Of a DNA stretch of 35,064 nucleotides, positions 16,257 through 26,821 are shown one piece after another; position 1 is the stretch's first letter; every line of letters begins with the position of its first letter. Source of the DNA: Acidobacteria bacterium 13_1_40CM_65_14 (GTDB lineage Bacteria; Acidobacteriota; Vicinamibacteria; Vicinamibacterales; CAVVIG01). The notes below the pieces were generated by a model, which was not told the origin of the DNA, searched no databases, and saw only the letters and a program-made list of their open reading frames with translations. The position numbers were made by a program, and so were the translations under genes. The stretch is from the NCBI GenBank assembly GCA_001917905.1, contig MNEX01000138.1, forward strand, positions 1-35,064, read 5' to 3'.

Positions 16257-16375
16257 CGCTCGCGGGGCCCCACCCCCGCTCGCCTTGCTCGCTTCTGGCA
16301 CCCCAGCGCGGCTGCCGCGCTGGGGACCCCGCCCTTCGCGCTCGCAAGAGCCGCAGGCGCCCGCCTCGCCTTCGA
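16257..16375. repeat. GC-rich dispersed repeat with nested perfect hairpin
   Basis: The outer parts match the repeat at 13857. Inserted in the middle is GGCACCCCAGCGCGG-CTG-CCGCGCTGGGGACCCC, whose 11-base arms (16301-16311 and 16315-16325) pair perfectly. The flanks of the hairpin (GCACCCC and GGGGACCC) recur at 23424-23456 around a different stem. It occupies the korA-korB gap. Confidence 0.8.
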
Positions 16376-16442
16376 CTCGCGGCGCTGATGACAAGCCCTT
16401 TGCTGCTTGGAGAACGCTCGGTCGGTGAACGCGCGAGACCGC

Positions 16443-18332
16443 TTACTCTCCGCCAGCCGATCCTGCGCTCATCCGCGCGGTTGTTTTCTTCGCTACCTCG
16501 AACCCTTCCTGCGCCAGCACGTCGTCGGTGACGCTGCGGGCGTCGATCGGGAGGCCGTTGTAATGCAGCACGCTGCGCAGCTTGGAGACACGCTCCGGCG
16601 TCAACTCGAGCTTCATCAGCTGCAGCAGCTGCGCGTCGCGGTTCTGCTCGATGACGTAGATGCGCTCGTGCGCATCGACGAACGCCGCCAGCTCCTCGGT
16701 GAACGGATAGGCGCGAAGCCGGAAGTATGACGTTTCGACCTTCGTCTCTTCACGCAGCTGGTCGCGGCTCTCCTCGGTCGCGTAGTGCGACGTCCCGTAG
16801 CCGATGAATCCGATCTTCGCCTTCGGGTTGTTTTGAATGACCGGCTTCGGCACGTGCTGGCGCGCCGTCTCGAACTTTCGCGCGAGCCGGTCCATGTTCT
16901 CGACGTAGTCGTCCGGCCGTTCGCTGTACTGACCCTTGGCGTTGTGACCGGATCCGCGCGCGAAGTAGGCCGGCATGCCGTCGCCCGGAATCGTGCGATA
17001 CGCGATGCCGTCGCCGTCGACGTCCTTGTAGCGTCCCCATTCGCCAATCTTCTTCAGGACGTCGTCGGTCAGCACTTTTCCGCGATTGATCGGCTTATCG
17101 GGATACTTGAACCCGTCGGACATCCAGTGGTTCATGCCCAGGTCGAGGTCCATCATCACGAAGATCGGCGTCTGGAACAGCTCGGCGAGATCGAACGCCT
17201 GCTGCGCCATCTCGTAACATTCCTCCACCGACGCCGGAATGATCATGATGTGCTTGGTGTCGCCGTGGGACAGGAAGGCGGCCTGCAGCAGATCGCCCTG
17301 CGCCGTACGCGTCGGCAGACCGGTCGACGGTCCCACGCGCTGCACGTCGAAGATGACCGCTGGCGCCTCCGCGTAGTAGGCGAGGCCGGCGAACTCTCCC
17401 ATCAGCGAAATGCCGGGACCGGCGGTCGCCGTCATCGACCGCGCGCCGGCCCAGCTCGCGCCAATCACCATCCCGAGCGACGCGATTTCGTCCTCGGCCT
17501 GGACGATCGCGAACGTCGCCTTCCCGGTCTCCTTGTCGATCCGGTACTTCTTCATGTACGAGATGAGCGACTCGCACAGTGACGATGACGGCGTAATCGG
17601 ATACCAGGCGACCACAGTGACGCCGGCGAGCATGCAGCCGATGGCGGCCGCGGCGTTCCCCTCGATGAGGATCTTGCCGGCCGTCTCGTTCATCGGCTCG
17701 ATGACGTAGGGATCCTGCTTCGTGAAGTTCGCGTCTGCGTAATCCCAGCCCGCCTTCAACGCGCCCTGATTGAGAATGACCGCCTTGCCCTTCTTCCCGA
17801 GCTGTTTGCCGAGCGCCTTCTCCATCAGCGCCATGTCGATGCCGAGCAGGTTCGCGAGAATGCCGTCGTAAATCATGTTGCGCACGAGGCGGCGCAGCTT
17901 CGCATCGGGGCAAACCGGCGCCACGAGCTTGTCGAACGGAACGGGATAGAACGTGAGGTCGTTGCGCAGCGTGTCGAGCTTGAGCGGCGCGTCGTAGACG
18001 ACGGCGGCGCCGGGGTCGAGCGTCAGCACGTCCTCCTTGGCCGTCTCGGCGTTCATCGCGACCAGGAAGTCGACTTCCTTCTTGCGTCCAACGTAGCCGC
18101 GCTTGCTCGTGCGGATCGTGTACCAGGTCGGCAACCCCGCGATGTTCGACGGGAACATGTTCTTGCCCGATACCGGGACGCCCATCAGCAGGATCGAGCG
18201 CAGCAGCACCATGTTCGCCGTCTGGCTGCCCGACCCATTGACGGTCGCGATCTGGATGCTGAAATCGTTCACGACCCGCTGTCGGTTCGCTGCAGCCTGC
18301 TGCTCCTGAACGGCAAGATCTGTCGGTGACAT
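16443..18332 (-). CDS. korA: 2-oxoacid:ferredoxin oxidoreductase, fused gamma-alpha subunit
   Basis: 629 residues from the ATG at 18332, which has AAGGA seven bases upstream; the codons above it are not needed. The N-terminal gamma-type domain (about 1-215) has NGSGSQTANMVLLRSILLMG. The alpha domain begins near residue 215 with the CoA/ThDP-interface motif YPITPSS (244-250) and continues with QAEDEIASLGMVIGASWAGA and TATAGPGISLM. It pairs with KorB to oxidise 2-oxoglutarate to succinyl-CoA, reducing ferredoxin; in some organisms the reaction runs in reverse for CO2 fixation. Fusion of gamma and alpha is common in this branch. sucD lies upstream. Confidence 0.94.
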   Translation of the reverse strand: MSPTDLAVQEQQAAANRQRVVNDFSIQIATVNGSGSQTANMVLLRSILLMGVPVSGKNMFPSNIAGLPTWYTIRTSKRGYVGRKKEVDFLVAMNAETAKEDVLTLDPGAAVVYDAPLKLDTLRNDLTFYPVPFDKLVAPVCPDAKLRRLVRNMIYDGILANLLGIDMALMEKALGKQLGKKGKAVILNQGALKAGWDYADANFTKQDPYVIEPMNETAGKILIEGNAAAAIGCMLAGVTVVAWYPITPSSSLCESLISYMKKYRIDKETGKATFAIVQAEDEIASLGMVIGASWAGARSMTATAGPGISLMGEFAGLAYYAEAPAVIFDVQRVGPSTGLPTRTAQGDLLQAAFLSHGDTKHIMIIPASVEECYEMAQQAFDLAELFQTPIFVMMDLDLGMNHWMSDGFKYPDKPINRGKVLTDDVLKKIGEWGRYKDVDGDGIAYRTIPGDGMPAYFARGSGHNAKGQYSERPDDYVENMDRLARKFETARQHVPKPVIQNNPKAKIGFIGYGTSHYATEESRDQLREETKVETSYFRLRAYPFTEELAAFVDAHERIYVIEQNRDAQLLQLMKLELTPERVSKLRSVLHYNGLPIDARSVTDDVLAQEGFEVAKKTTARMSAGSAGGE

Positions 18333-18387
18333 TCTCAAGTCCTTAGAACGTAAGAGGATAGAGGCAAAAACCCTAAAAGTATATCAC

Positions 18388-18510
18388 GCGGTGCCGAGTG
18401 CTTCGTCCTCGGTGCGTCGTGCCGCGCCATGTGCAGCTCCCGCTGCGCGCATCTTCTTTCTATATTCGCGCGAGCACCCAGCACCCTGGCACGGCACCGA
18501 GCATCCGGCA
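18388..18510. repeat. intergenic inverted repeat (GGTGCCGAGTGCT type)
   Basis: The left array (18388-18428) contains GCGGTGCCGAGTGCTTCG and CTCGGTGCGTCGTGCC. The right array (18474-18510) contains the inverse, GCACCCAGCACCCTGGCAC then GGCACCGAGCATCCGGCAC. The units are GGTGC-rich and inexact. It fills the gap between sucD and korA and stops exactly at the sucD stop codon. Confidence 0.75.
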
Positions 18511-19386
18511 CTAGCCACGCAGCGCTTCTTTGATCGCCTTGCCCATATCGGCTGGACTTTTCACGACCTTCACGCCCGCGGCGGTCAGCGCGGCCATTTT
18601 TTCCGCGGCGGTGCCCTGTCCGCCGGCGATGATCGCGCCGGCGTGGCCCATCCGCCGGCCGGGAGGCGCGGTCTGCCCGGCGATGAAGGCGACGACCGGT
18701 TTCTTGAAGTTCGCTTTGATCCACGCGGCGGCTTCTTCCTCGGCACTCCCGCCAATCTCCCCGATCAGGATGACGGCGTCGGTGTCGGGATCGCCGGCAA
18801 AGAGCTGCAGCGCGTCGATGTGCGTCGTGCCGATGAACGGATCGCCGCCGATGCCGATGCAGGTCGATTGCCCCATGCCGAGCCGCGTGAGCTGATGGAT
18901 CGCCTCGTAGGTGAGCGTGCCGCTCTTCGAGACGATGCCGATGCGCCCTTCCTTGACGATGTTGTGCGGGATGATGCCGGCCTTCCCCTTACCGGGCGAG
19001 ATGATGCCAGGGCAGTTCGGACCGATGAGGCGCGTGTCCGGCCGCATCTTCAGAAACGTCATCGCCCGCATCATGTCGAGGACCGGGATGCCTTCGGTGA
19101 TGCAGACGACGAGCGCGATGCCGGCGTCGGCGGCCTCCATCACCGCGTCGGCGGCAAACGGCGGCGGCACGAAGATGACCGAGGCGTTCGCGGCGCCTTG
19201 CTTCACGGCGTCCTGCACGGTGTCGAAAATCGGCCAGCCTTCGTGCATCGTGCCGCCCTTCCCCGGCGTCACGCCACCGACGACGTTGGTTTTGTACGCC
19301 GCCGCCTGCTTCGCGTGGAACGTCCCCTCGCGGCCGGTCAAACCCTGAACGATCAAGCGCGTCGATTTATCAATCAGTACCGACAT
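18511..19386 (-). CDS. sucD: succinyl-CoA synthetase alpha subunit
   Basis: 291 residues. It forms the CoA-binding, phosphohistidine-carrying subunit that interconverts succinyl-CoA and succinate with NTP formation. The N-terminus is [20 protein letters not shown], the CoA domain has TPGKGG, and the ligase domain has [11 protein letters not shown]. The phosphorylated histidine lies in [14 protein letters not shown]. Length is normal. It is downstream of sucC (117 bp gap with a repeat) and upstream of korA, so the product of KorAB is used by its operon neighbour. Confidence 0.97.
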   Translation of the reverse strand: MSVLIDKSTRLIVQGLTGREGTFHAKQAAAYKTNVVGGVTPGKGGTMHEGWPIFDTVQDAVKQGAANASVIFVPPPFAADAVMEAADAGIALVVCITEGIPVLDMMRAMTFLKMRPDTRLIGPNCPGIISPGKGKAGIIPHNIVKEGRIGIVSKSGTLTYEAIHQLTRLGMGQSTCIGIGGDPFIGTTHIDALQLFAGDPDTDAVILIGEIGGSAEEEAAAWIKANFKKPVVAFIAGQTAPPGRRMGHAGAIIAGGQGTAAEKMAALTAAGVKVVKSPADMGKAIKEALRG

Positions 19387-19398
19387 ACTCTTTTTTTA

Positions 19399-19497
19399 GC
19401 CACGAAAATCACGAAACCACGAAACCACGAAAAAAACGTCGGTCCTGTACGGCTTCGTTTTCGTGTTTTCGTGTTTTCGTGTTTTTCGTGATGAGCG
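19399..19497. repeat. intergenic inverted periodic repeat (CACGAAAAC type)
   Basis: The left arm (19399-19437) repeats CACGAAA four times at 8-9 bp spacing. The right arm (19450-19497) repeats the inverse TTTTCGTG about five times. It belongs to the same family as the elements at 8017 and 8655 and fills the sucC-sucD gap. Confidence 0.88.
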
Positions 19498-19503
19498 GTC
19501 GCG

Positions 19504-20664
<1,161 letters not shown>

Positions 20665-20728
20665 GACGACGTAAACTCCTGATGCTAACTTGCACGCCTT
20701 CGTGACGCAACAGTAAACTCCTCGGTTG

Positions 20729-21412
20729 ATGTCATCACGAACAGGCGTGCTCTCATCGTCGGTCAGCATGAAGATCCTGATCGGCGTCACCGGACTTGCT
20801 CTCTTCGCGTATCTCCTCATCCACATCGCCGGGAATCTCCTCGTGTTCTTCGGCCCGGTCGTCTTCAACAACTACGCGTTCGTGATGGAAGTCAAGAATC
20901 CGCTGCTGCCGATCATCGAGATCGGTCTGCTGCTCGTCTTCCTGCTGCACGTGTACAAGACGGTGCGCATGTTTCTCGTGAATCAGCGCGCGCGGCCCGT
21001 CCGCTATGTGAAGAAGAAATGGGCGGGAACACCAAGCCGTAAGACGATCGCGTCGGTGACGATGATCGTCTCGGGTCTCTGGCTCCTCGCGTTCATCATC
21101 ATCCACGTCAAAGCGTTCAGATTCAGTGCCGAGTACGAGTGGCCGGCCGGCGGCCGCGATTTGTATCGTCAAGAGATGGAGACCCTCTCCAATCCGCTGG
21201 TGGTCGGCTTCTACGTGCTCAGCATGATTGTGGTCGGCTCGCACCTGTGGCACGGCATCTCGAGCGCGTTTCAATCGCTCGGCGTCGATCATCCGCGAGT
21301 GACGCCCGCGCTGTTGACCGCAGGCAAGGTCTTCGCGGTCGCGATCGCGGGCGGCTTCATGGTCATTGCCGTGTGGGTCTATCTCCATCAGGCCGGGCGG
21401 GTGCGGGTATGA
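20729..21412 (+). CDS. sdhC: succinate dehydrogenase cytochrome b558-type membrane subunit
   Basis: 227 residues from the ATG at 20729; a TTG directly upstream and an internal ATG at 20768 are alternatives, and no ribosome site is clear. Five hydrophobic helices and histidines at about 32, 74, 126, 172 and 175 fit the single-subunit, di-haem anchor of Bacillus/Wolinella-type complexes. Typical motifs are [19 protein letters not shown] and [10 protein letters not shown] near the start and [18 protein letters not shown] late. It anchors SdhAB and passes electrons to quinone. It overlaps sdhA by four bases (ATGA). Confidence 0.93.
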   Translation: MSSRTGVLSSSVSMKILIGVTGLALFAYLLIHIAGNLLVFFGPVVFNNYAFVMEVKNPLLPIIEIGLLLVFLLHVYKTVRMFLVNQRARPVRYVKKKWAGTPSRKTIASVTMIVSGLWLLAFIIIHVKAFRFSAEYEWPAGGRDLYRQEMETLSNPLVVGFYVLSMIVVGSHLWHGISSAFQSLGVDHPRVTPALLTAGKVFAVAIAGGFMVIAVWVYLHQAGRVRV

Positions 21413-23322
21413 CGCTCGATGGAAGAGTTCCGGCCGGACCGATCACCGAGAAATGGGACCGGCACAAGTTCGAGATGAAGCTGGTCAACCCGGCGAACAA
21501 GCGAAAGTACACGATCATCGTCGCGGGGACCGGATTGGCGGGCGCGTCGGCGGCCGCGTCGCTCGGCGAGCTGGGCTACAACGTCCTGAACTTCTGCATC
21601 CAAGACAGTCCCCGCCGCGCGCACAGCATCGCCGCGCAGGGCGGCATCAACGCCGCGAAGAACTATCAGAACGACGGCGACAGCATCTATCGCCTGTTTT
21701 ACGACACGGTCAAAGGCGGCGACTACCGGTCACGTGAAGCGAACGTCTACCGGCTCGCGCAGTTGAGCGTCAACATCATCGATCAGTGCGTGGCGCAGGG
21801 TGTCCCCTTCGCGCGCGAATACGGCGGGCTGCTCGACAACCGATCGTTTGGCGGCGCGCAGGTCTCGCGCACGTTCTACGCGCGCGGACAAACCGGTCAG
21901 CAGTTGCTGCTCGGCGCCTACCAGTCGCTGATGCGGCAGGTCCACGAGCGCAAGGTGCGCCTGTTCGCGCGGCGCGAGCTGCTGGACCTCGTCCTCGTCG
22001 ACGGCAACGCGCGCGGCATCGTCTGCCGGAATCTCACGACCGGCGCGATCGAGCGCTACGCCGGCGACGCGGTCATCATCGCGACCGGCGGCTACGGCAC
22101 CGCCTACTACCTCTCGACCAACGCCGTGAACTCGAACGTCACCGCGGCGTGGCGCGCGCACAAGCGCGGCGCCTTCTTCGCGAACCCGTGCTTCACGCAG
22201 ATCCACCCCACGTGCATCCCGGTCACCGGCGAACACCAGTCGAAGCTGACGCTGATGAGCGAGAGCCTCCGCAACGACGGCCGCGTCTGGGTGCCGAAGC
22301 ACAAAGGCGACAAGCGCCCGCCCGAGCAGATTCCTGACGAGGAGCGCGACTACTACCTCGAACGCAAGTACCCGAGTTTCGGCAACCTGGTCCCGCGCGA
22401 CGTCGCGTCGCGCAACGCGAAGCAAGTCTGCGACGAGGAGCGCGGCGTCGGCGAGAGCGGGCTGGCCGTGTATCTCGACTTCCGCGACGCGATTCAGCGG
22501 CTCGGCGTTGAGACCATCGAGCAGAAGTACGGCAACCTGTTTCACATGTACAAGAAGATCACCGACGAAGATGCGTTCAAGGTTCCAATGCGTATCTACC
22601 CGGCGATCCACTACACGATGGGCGGGCTCTGGGTGGACTACAACCTGATGAGCAATCTCCCCGGGCTCCATGTCCTCGGCGAAGCGAACTTCTCGGACCA
22701 CGGCGCCAATCGTCTCGGCGCGAGCGCGCTGATGCAGGGGCTCGCCGACGGCTACTTCGTCATCCCGTACACAATCGGTGACTATCTCGCGAGCGCGACG
22801 CTCCCGAAGGTCGCGACGGACCACGACGCGTTCAAGGAATCGGCCGACACGGTCCAGAAAAACATCAACCGGCTGTTGTCGATTAAAGGCAAGCGCAGCA
22901 TCCGCGAAATCCATCGCGAGCTCGGACGGATCATGTGGGACTACGTCGGCATGGCGCGCAACGAGCCGGGACTCCGGAAGGCCCTCGAGGAGATTCCCAA
23001 GCTTCGCGATGAGTTCTGGCACAACGTGTCGGTGCCGGGCACGCCCGACAACATGAATCAGAGCCTCGAGTACGCGGGCCGTGTAGCCGATTACCTCGAG
23101 TTCGCGGAGCTGCTGACGCTCGATGCGCTGCACCGCCGCGAATCGTGCGGCGGCCACTTCCGCGAGGAAAGCCAGACGCCCGATGGCGAGGCGCTGCGCG
23201 ACGACGAGCACTACTCATACGTCGCGGCGTGGGAGTTCAAAGGTGTTGGCCAGGAACCGGTGCTCCACAAGGAGCCGCTGCACTTTGAAGAAGTTCACCC
23301 GACGCAGCGCTCGTACACGTAG
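21409..23322 (+). CDS. sdhA: succinate dehydrogenase/fumarate reductase flavoprotein subunit
   Basis: 637 residues from the ATG at 21409, which overlaps the sdhC stop as ATGA; the longer frame to 21139 is out of register with real coding. The FAD-binding motif is [12 protein letters not shown] (39-50). The histidine that carries covalent FAD lies in [17 protein letters not shown] (H72). The substrate site includes [10 protein letters not shown] and, near the C-terminal part, [11 protein letters not shown]. Length and the [15 protein letters not shown]-type N-terminus fit the non-enterobacterial (Bacillus/Wolinella) group. It oxidises succinate to fumarate, and direction cannot be told from sequence. 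Confidence 0.96.
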   Translation: MTLDGRVPAGPITEKWDRHKFEMKLVNPANKRKYTIIVAGTGLAGASAAASLGELGYNVLNFCIQDSPRRAHSIAAQGGINAAKNYQNDGDSIYRLFYDTVKGGDYRSREANVYRLAQLSVNIIDQCVAQGVPFAREYGGLLDNRSFGGAQVSRTFYARGQTGQQLLLGAYQSLMRQVHERKVRLFARRELLDLVLVDGNARGIVCRNLTTGAIERYAGDAVIIATGGYGTAYYLSTNAVNSNVTAAWRAHKRGAFFANPCFTQIHPTCIPVTGEHQSKLTLMSESLRNDGRVWVPKHKGDKRPPEQIPDEERDYYLERKYPSFGNLVPRDVASRNAKQVCDEERGVGESGLAVYLDFRDAIQRLGVETIEQKYGNLFHMYKKITDEDAFKVPMRIYPAIHYTMGGLWVDYNLMSNLPGLHVLGEANFSDHGANRLGASALMQGLADGYFVIPYTIGDYLASATLPKVATDHDAFKESADTVQKNINRLLSIKGKRSIREIHRELGRIMWDYVGMARNEPGLRKALEEIPKLRDEFWHNVSVPGTPDNMNQSLEYAGRVADYLEFAELLTLDALHRRESCGGHFREESQTPDGEALRDDEHYSYVAAWEFKGVGQEPVLHKEPLHFEEVHPTQRSYT

Positions 23323-23377
23323 CGCCACGTTGCCCGTCTCTGTAGCGCGAGGTTGCCCGGAAATGTAGTGCGAAGGC
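23319..23377. repeat. short direct repeats GTAGCGCGAGGTTGCCCG
   Basis: GTAGCGCCACGTTGCCCG (23319-23336) and GTAGCGCGAGGTTGCCCG (23342-23359) are 23 bp apart, followed by a degenerate third unit, GTAGTGCGAAGGCT. The first unit begins within the last codons of sdhA. This is the start of a 330 bp non-coding gap. Confidence 0.65.
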
Positions 23378-23408
23378 TCTAGTGGCGTGTCTCTTCCGAA
23401 TTACTACC

Positions 23409-23473
23409 GGGCCGCTCCGCTCGCACCCCACCGCGCAGGCGTGCGCGGTGGGGACCCTGCGTTGTCGCGGCCC
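23409..23473. repeat. perfect GC hairpin within an outer stem
   Basis: CCCCACCGCGCA (23426-23437) and TGCGCGGTGGGG (23442-23453) pair perfectly over 12 bases with a four-base loop. An outer stem, GGGCCGC with GCGGCCC (23409-23415 and 23467-23473), encloses it. The frame GCACCCC...GGGGACC equals that at 16299-16329, but the inner stem differs, so pairing rather than sequence is conserved. Confidence 0.8.
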
Positions 23474-23546
23474 GAAAATCGCAGTCGAAGGCTCGTTGTG
23501 ACTAGTACTCCTTCAGCGGATACGGTCCACTAGAGGATGTGAAGAA

Positions 23547-23639
23547 ATCACGTCAACGCAAAGGCCGCCAAGATCGCAAAGGAAGGATCTTTCGAAAAGA
23601 TGCTTTGCGCGCTTTGCGATCTTTGCGTTCAACGTGATT
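23547..23639. repeat. intergenic inverted periodic repeat (CGCAAAGGN type, 9 bp unit)
   Basis: The left arm starts AATCACGTCAACGCAAAGG and repeats CGCAAAG-like units at 9 bp spacing. The right arm (23601-23639) repeats CTTTGCG and closes with AACGTGATT. The outermost bases (AATCACGT/ACGTGATT) pair exactly. It ends just before the sdhB ribosome site, in the gap between sdhA and sdhB. Confidence 0.88.
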
Positions 23640-23652
23640 AGCGAGCGAGAGG

Positions 23653-24405
<753 letters not shown>

Positions 24406-24745
24406 ACCGATCGCACGCTGTTACCTGTGGATCTGAATGTTGCCTCCGATCAACACGCTTGGACCGTTCGAGTAGGTCGTCGTCTAGTGTCGAGTTTTTG
24501 ATCGCTATAGCGCTCGAGGGAGTGTCTGCTTTCAACCATCCCTGTCAGTTTGGCGAACCATGGCGCGCGCTCGGCGATGCAATGCGAGTGCTACCGGCGC
24601 GCTTCGCGATGAATCGGTCCAGGTCGATAGGAAAGGGTTTGGAGCTGCTCGAATGAAGGGAATGGAGGCAGACTCTATCTGTTCTGGCCCGCTGAGAAAA
24701 TCGCCCTTCACTCGCGAGGGTGTGTGCGCGACCGCGAAGCCGCGA
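24406..24745. other. intergenic region without a recognisable gene
   Basis: The region lies between convergent sdhB and the receiver protein. Short open frames on both strands lack ribosome sites and family features. One minus-strand stretch near 24420-24480 reads like a protein tail (TTYSNGPSVLIGGNIQIH), possibly decayed coding DNA. No clear terminator was found. Confidence 0.4.
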
Positions 24746-25213
24746 TTACGGTCGTTCAGCGTTCTCGGGCTTCGTCTCCGTCAGGGGGCCAAACAGCAGT
24801 ATCGATACAGCTTGCAGCAGCTGCTCAGGCGTGCACGGCTTGTCGAGGAACGCCTCATCAGCCCACAACGATCCCTTCTCCCTGAGCAAGTGATCGCGGT
24901 AGCCGCTGAGATACAGCACTTTGATATCCAGGTACCGCTCGCGCATGTAGCGCGCGAGCTGGTGGCCGGCCATACGCGGCATCATCTCGTCGGTGATGAG
25001 CAGGTTGAACGCCGGCGCTTTCACGGAGATGCCGATTGCATCGACGCCGTCGCTCGCCAGCGTCGTCTCGTAGCCGGCGTCGCGCAACACGGTGTCGACG
25101 AAGCGCCGCATCGGCTCTTCATCGTCGACGACGAGGACCCGAATCGCGGGGCGGCGCTCGTCTGTCTTCGATGCCGCCGAATGCCTGAACGGCAGGATGC
25201 GCGACGATGACAT
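24746..25213 (-). CDS. single-domain response regulator (CheY-like receiver)
   Basis: 155 residues from the ATG at 25213, with AAAGG three bases before it (a TTG immediately upstream is possible). The receiver fold is complete: an acidic pair in VLVVDDEEPM (D30, D31), phospho-acceptor D75 in LLITDEMMP, S103 in YLSGY, and K125 in FLDKP. There is no output domain. It is a signal relay or part of a phosphotransfer chain. No kinase adjoins it on its own strand, and the hybrid kinase at 28629 is the nearest candidate partner, which is only inference. It is closest to receivers that accompany hybrid kinases of the PAS/HisKA kind. Confidence 0.88.
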   Translation of the reverse strand: MSSSRILPFRHSAASKTDERRPAIRVLVVDDEEPMRRFVDTVLRDAGYETTLASDGVDAIGISVKAPAFNLLITDEMMPRMAGHQLARYMRERYLDIKVLYLSGYRDHLLREKGSLWADEAFLDKPCTPEQLLQAVSILLFGPLTETKPENAERP

Positions 25214-25258
25214 CAACCTTTAGTATCGTCCACCGGCGCGCATTCCACAGTCGAGGCA

Positions 25259-26020
25259 TTAGCTCAGCCATCCGAGCGTCGCATACAAGCGCAAGTCGGC
25301 CGTCAGCCGGACGTCGTCTCCCGCGTCACGCATGCGCGCGAGGCCCGCTCCGAATTCCGCGTCGGTCAACACCGTGAGCTGCGACGTGAAGGCCCGTTCC
25401 ACACCATTCGGGAACGCGTCCCGCAGCGAGAACTGCGTCTCGAGGCGATCGGTCTCGAATGACTCCGCCCACGCAAAGCCCGCCTTGGTGATCTCGCCTC
25501 GGATGATCCGGACGGGCACGAACCGCGCGCGATCGATCGCGCGCGTCTCGGGAAAGAAGTCGTACACCCACCACTCGTCGCGCTCGGTGTGCGGGTCCAG
25601 ACCGATCGTCAGCAGACCGCCGCCCGACTCGAGGATGCGCCGTGCCTCGGCGAAGAACCCCTCGCGATCCGTGAAGTGATGCAGCGCGTTGACGCAGACG
25701 ATGCGATCGAAGGCGGCGGCGCGCCACGGCAGCTGCTCCGCCCGCGCGCGAACGATCGACGCGAGGGGCGCGGCCTCGCGCGCACGCGACAGCATGTTCG
25801 CCGACACATCCATGCCCGCGACGATCCGCGCGCGACCGCTCATCACCTGAAGCCAATGACCGGTGCCGCATCCGACCTCGAGAATCGCCGACCGCTCCGC
25901 CGATCCGAGGAAGCTCAGAATCGTGTCGCGGATGCCGTCGTAGCGATGAAGCGTGTACCGGCGGTCGTACTTATCTGCGATCGTGTCGTAGTTGGTGACC
26001 CGGCTGTCGCCGACAGCCAT
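25259..26020 (-). CDS. class I SAM-dependent methyltransferase
   Basis: 253 residues from the ATG at 26020, one base after the DUF2007 stop; a longer reading to 26062 overlaps that gene. Motif I is ILEVGCGTGHW (about 46-56), followed by the acidic motif II region (AGMDVSANML), a motif like FDRIVCVNALHHF, and ILESGGGLLTIGLD. This is the Methyltransf_11/25 fold. The substrate is not evident; small-molecule methylation (lipid, quinone or similar) is typical for the fold. Coupled translation with DUF2007 suggests shared expression. Confidence 0.88.
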   Translation of the reverse strand: MAVGDSRVTNYDTIADKYDRRYTLHRYDGIRDTILSFLGSAERSAILEVGCGTGHWLQVMSGRARIVAGMDVSANMLSRAREAAPLASIVRARAEQLPWRAAAFDRIVCVNALHHFTDREGFFAEARRILESGGGLLTIGLDPHTERDEWWVYDFFPETRAIDRARFVPVRIIRGEITKAGFAWAESFETDRLETQFSLRDAFPNGVERAFTSQLTVLTDAEFGAGLARMRDAGDDVRLTADLRLYATLGWLS

Positions 26021-26021
26021 G

Positions 26022-26240
26022 CTATTTCGGCTGTTGAAGGATTTCGCGCGCCGCCATCGCATCGTCTGCGCGCACGATCAACTCGACGCCGTTGGTCAAC
26101 GACAGCGGCGGCCGCATGCCGGCCACATCGTCACTGCGGATCATGGAGTCGAGGCCCGCCGCGTCGAGCGCGCTCTTCGCGACGTCTGCCTCGAACCGAC
26201 TGTTGAACCGGCCGACGACGACGAGATCGGCGTCGCTCAT
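26022..26240 (-). CDS. DUF2007 domain protein
   Basis: 72 residues, starting MSDADLVVVGRFNSRFEADV and with GVELIVRADDAMAAREIL near the end. This is the pattern of DUF2007, a small ferredoxin-like domain called a putative signal-transducing protein; the biochemical role is unknown. The family segment LDSMIRSDDVAGMRPPLSL is complete. It is followed one base later by the methyltransferase. A TAAAAT lies six bases before the ATG, pointing to a leaderless transcript. Confidence 0.85.
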   Translation of the reverse strand: MSDADLVVVGRFNSRFEADVAKSALDAAGLDSMIRSDDVAGMRPPLSLTNGVELIVRADDAMAAREILQQPK

Positions 26241-26246
26241 GGACGC

Positions 26247-26252
26247 ATTTTA
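26247..26252 (-). promoter_or_regulatory. -10 box of the DUF2007-methyltransferase pair
   Basis: TAAAAT on the minus strand lies six bases before the ATG at 26240, the same spacing as TATAAT before ndk. No Shine-Dalgarno sequence fits between them. Confidence 0.4.
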
Positions 26253-26281
26253 GCGGACCGTCTCAGCTGAATCAGTACTAT

Positions 26282-26425
26282 TCACAGATCGCCGACGATG
26301 TCACGCAGCGTGACGGTCAGAAAGCGGCAACACTGGCGCTCGGCATCGACGAGCGGCGCGAGCCGAGTCAGCAGCGTTGGCGTCGAAGCGAACCGCCAGC
26401 GAAGACCGATCGCGAGCCGCTCGAC
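26282..26425 (-). pseudogene. remnant of a small CC-motif protein
   Basis: A 47-codon minus-strand frame ending in TGA reads VERLAIGLRWRFAST then LAPLVDAERQCCRFLTVTL. It resembles small proteins with an E-R-x-C-C-x-F-L motif found near metal-resistance genes, from memory. No start codon is in frame, and a stop lies a few codons upstream. It is probably decayed; the assignment is weak. Confidence 0.3.
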
Positions 26426-26612
26426 CCCAGTTGCCTTTCGTCTGCGTGACGTTCATGAAGCGCGACTCATGACTCTCTGAGCATTACTGCTCTCCGCTCC
26501 TGAGAAGAAATCCTTTTCAGGACTCCTGCGATCGCTGAAATCCCACGAGGACGCTCTTCGACAGCTCCTCGCACCGCTTCACAAGCCGGGTCGAGTGGAG
26601 TGAGCACGAAAT

Positions 26613-26659
26613 GTGGGGACAGTGTTAGGCACGTTGGTGCCATAGATCGGCACCATCGT
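26613..26659. repeat. dyad with REP-like flank upstream of the protease gene
   Basis: ACGTTGGTGCC (26631-26641) and GGCACCATCGT (26649-26659) form an imperfect 11-pair stem with a seven-base loop. It is preceded by GTGGGGACAGTGTTAGGCAC (26613-26632). The GGGGACAGTGTT string resembles sequences I associate with REP-type (Y1 transposase) elements, but no transposase is here. It may equally be an operator for the downstream gene. Confidence 0.35.
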
Positions 26660-26821
26660 ATCGTGTTGGAATTTCAATTCCCAATCCGCGCGGTCAAACT
26701 GGACAATGCGTCCACAACCTGTAACCCGAGAAAACTGAACGATTGGCGAGGACCATCGAACAAAACGCGCACCCGCCGATGCGTGTCTGTGCAGGCATGC
26801 AGGTTGCTCGCGTCATCTGCA

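Noticed and set aside
15351-16388. 345-codon plus-strand open frame
   Set aside because: It is antisense to korB, which has intact cluster cysteines and ThDP motif.
21730-23211. 493-codon minus-strand open frame
   Set aside because: It is antisense to sdhA and lacks any recognisable motif.
24560-25210. 216-codon plus-strand open frame
   Set aside because: It is antisense to the receiver-domain gene, which has all four signature residues.
26298-26480. 60-codon plus-strand open frame
   Set aside because: It has no ribosome site, Arg/Ser-rich composition, and overlaps a better minus-strand remnant with an ERxCC motif.
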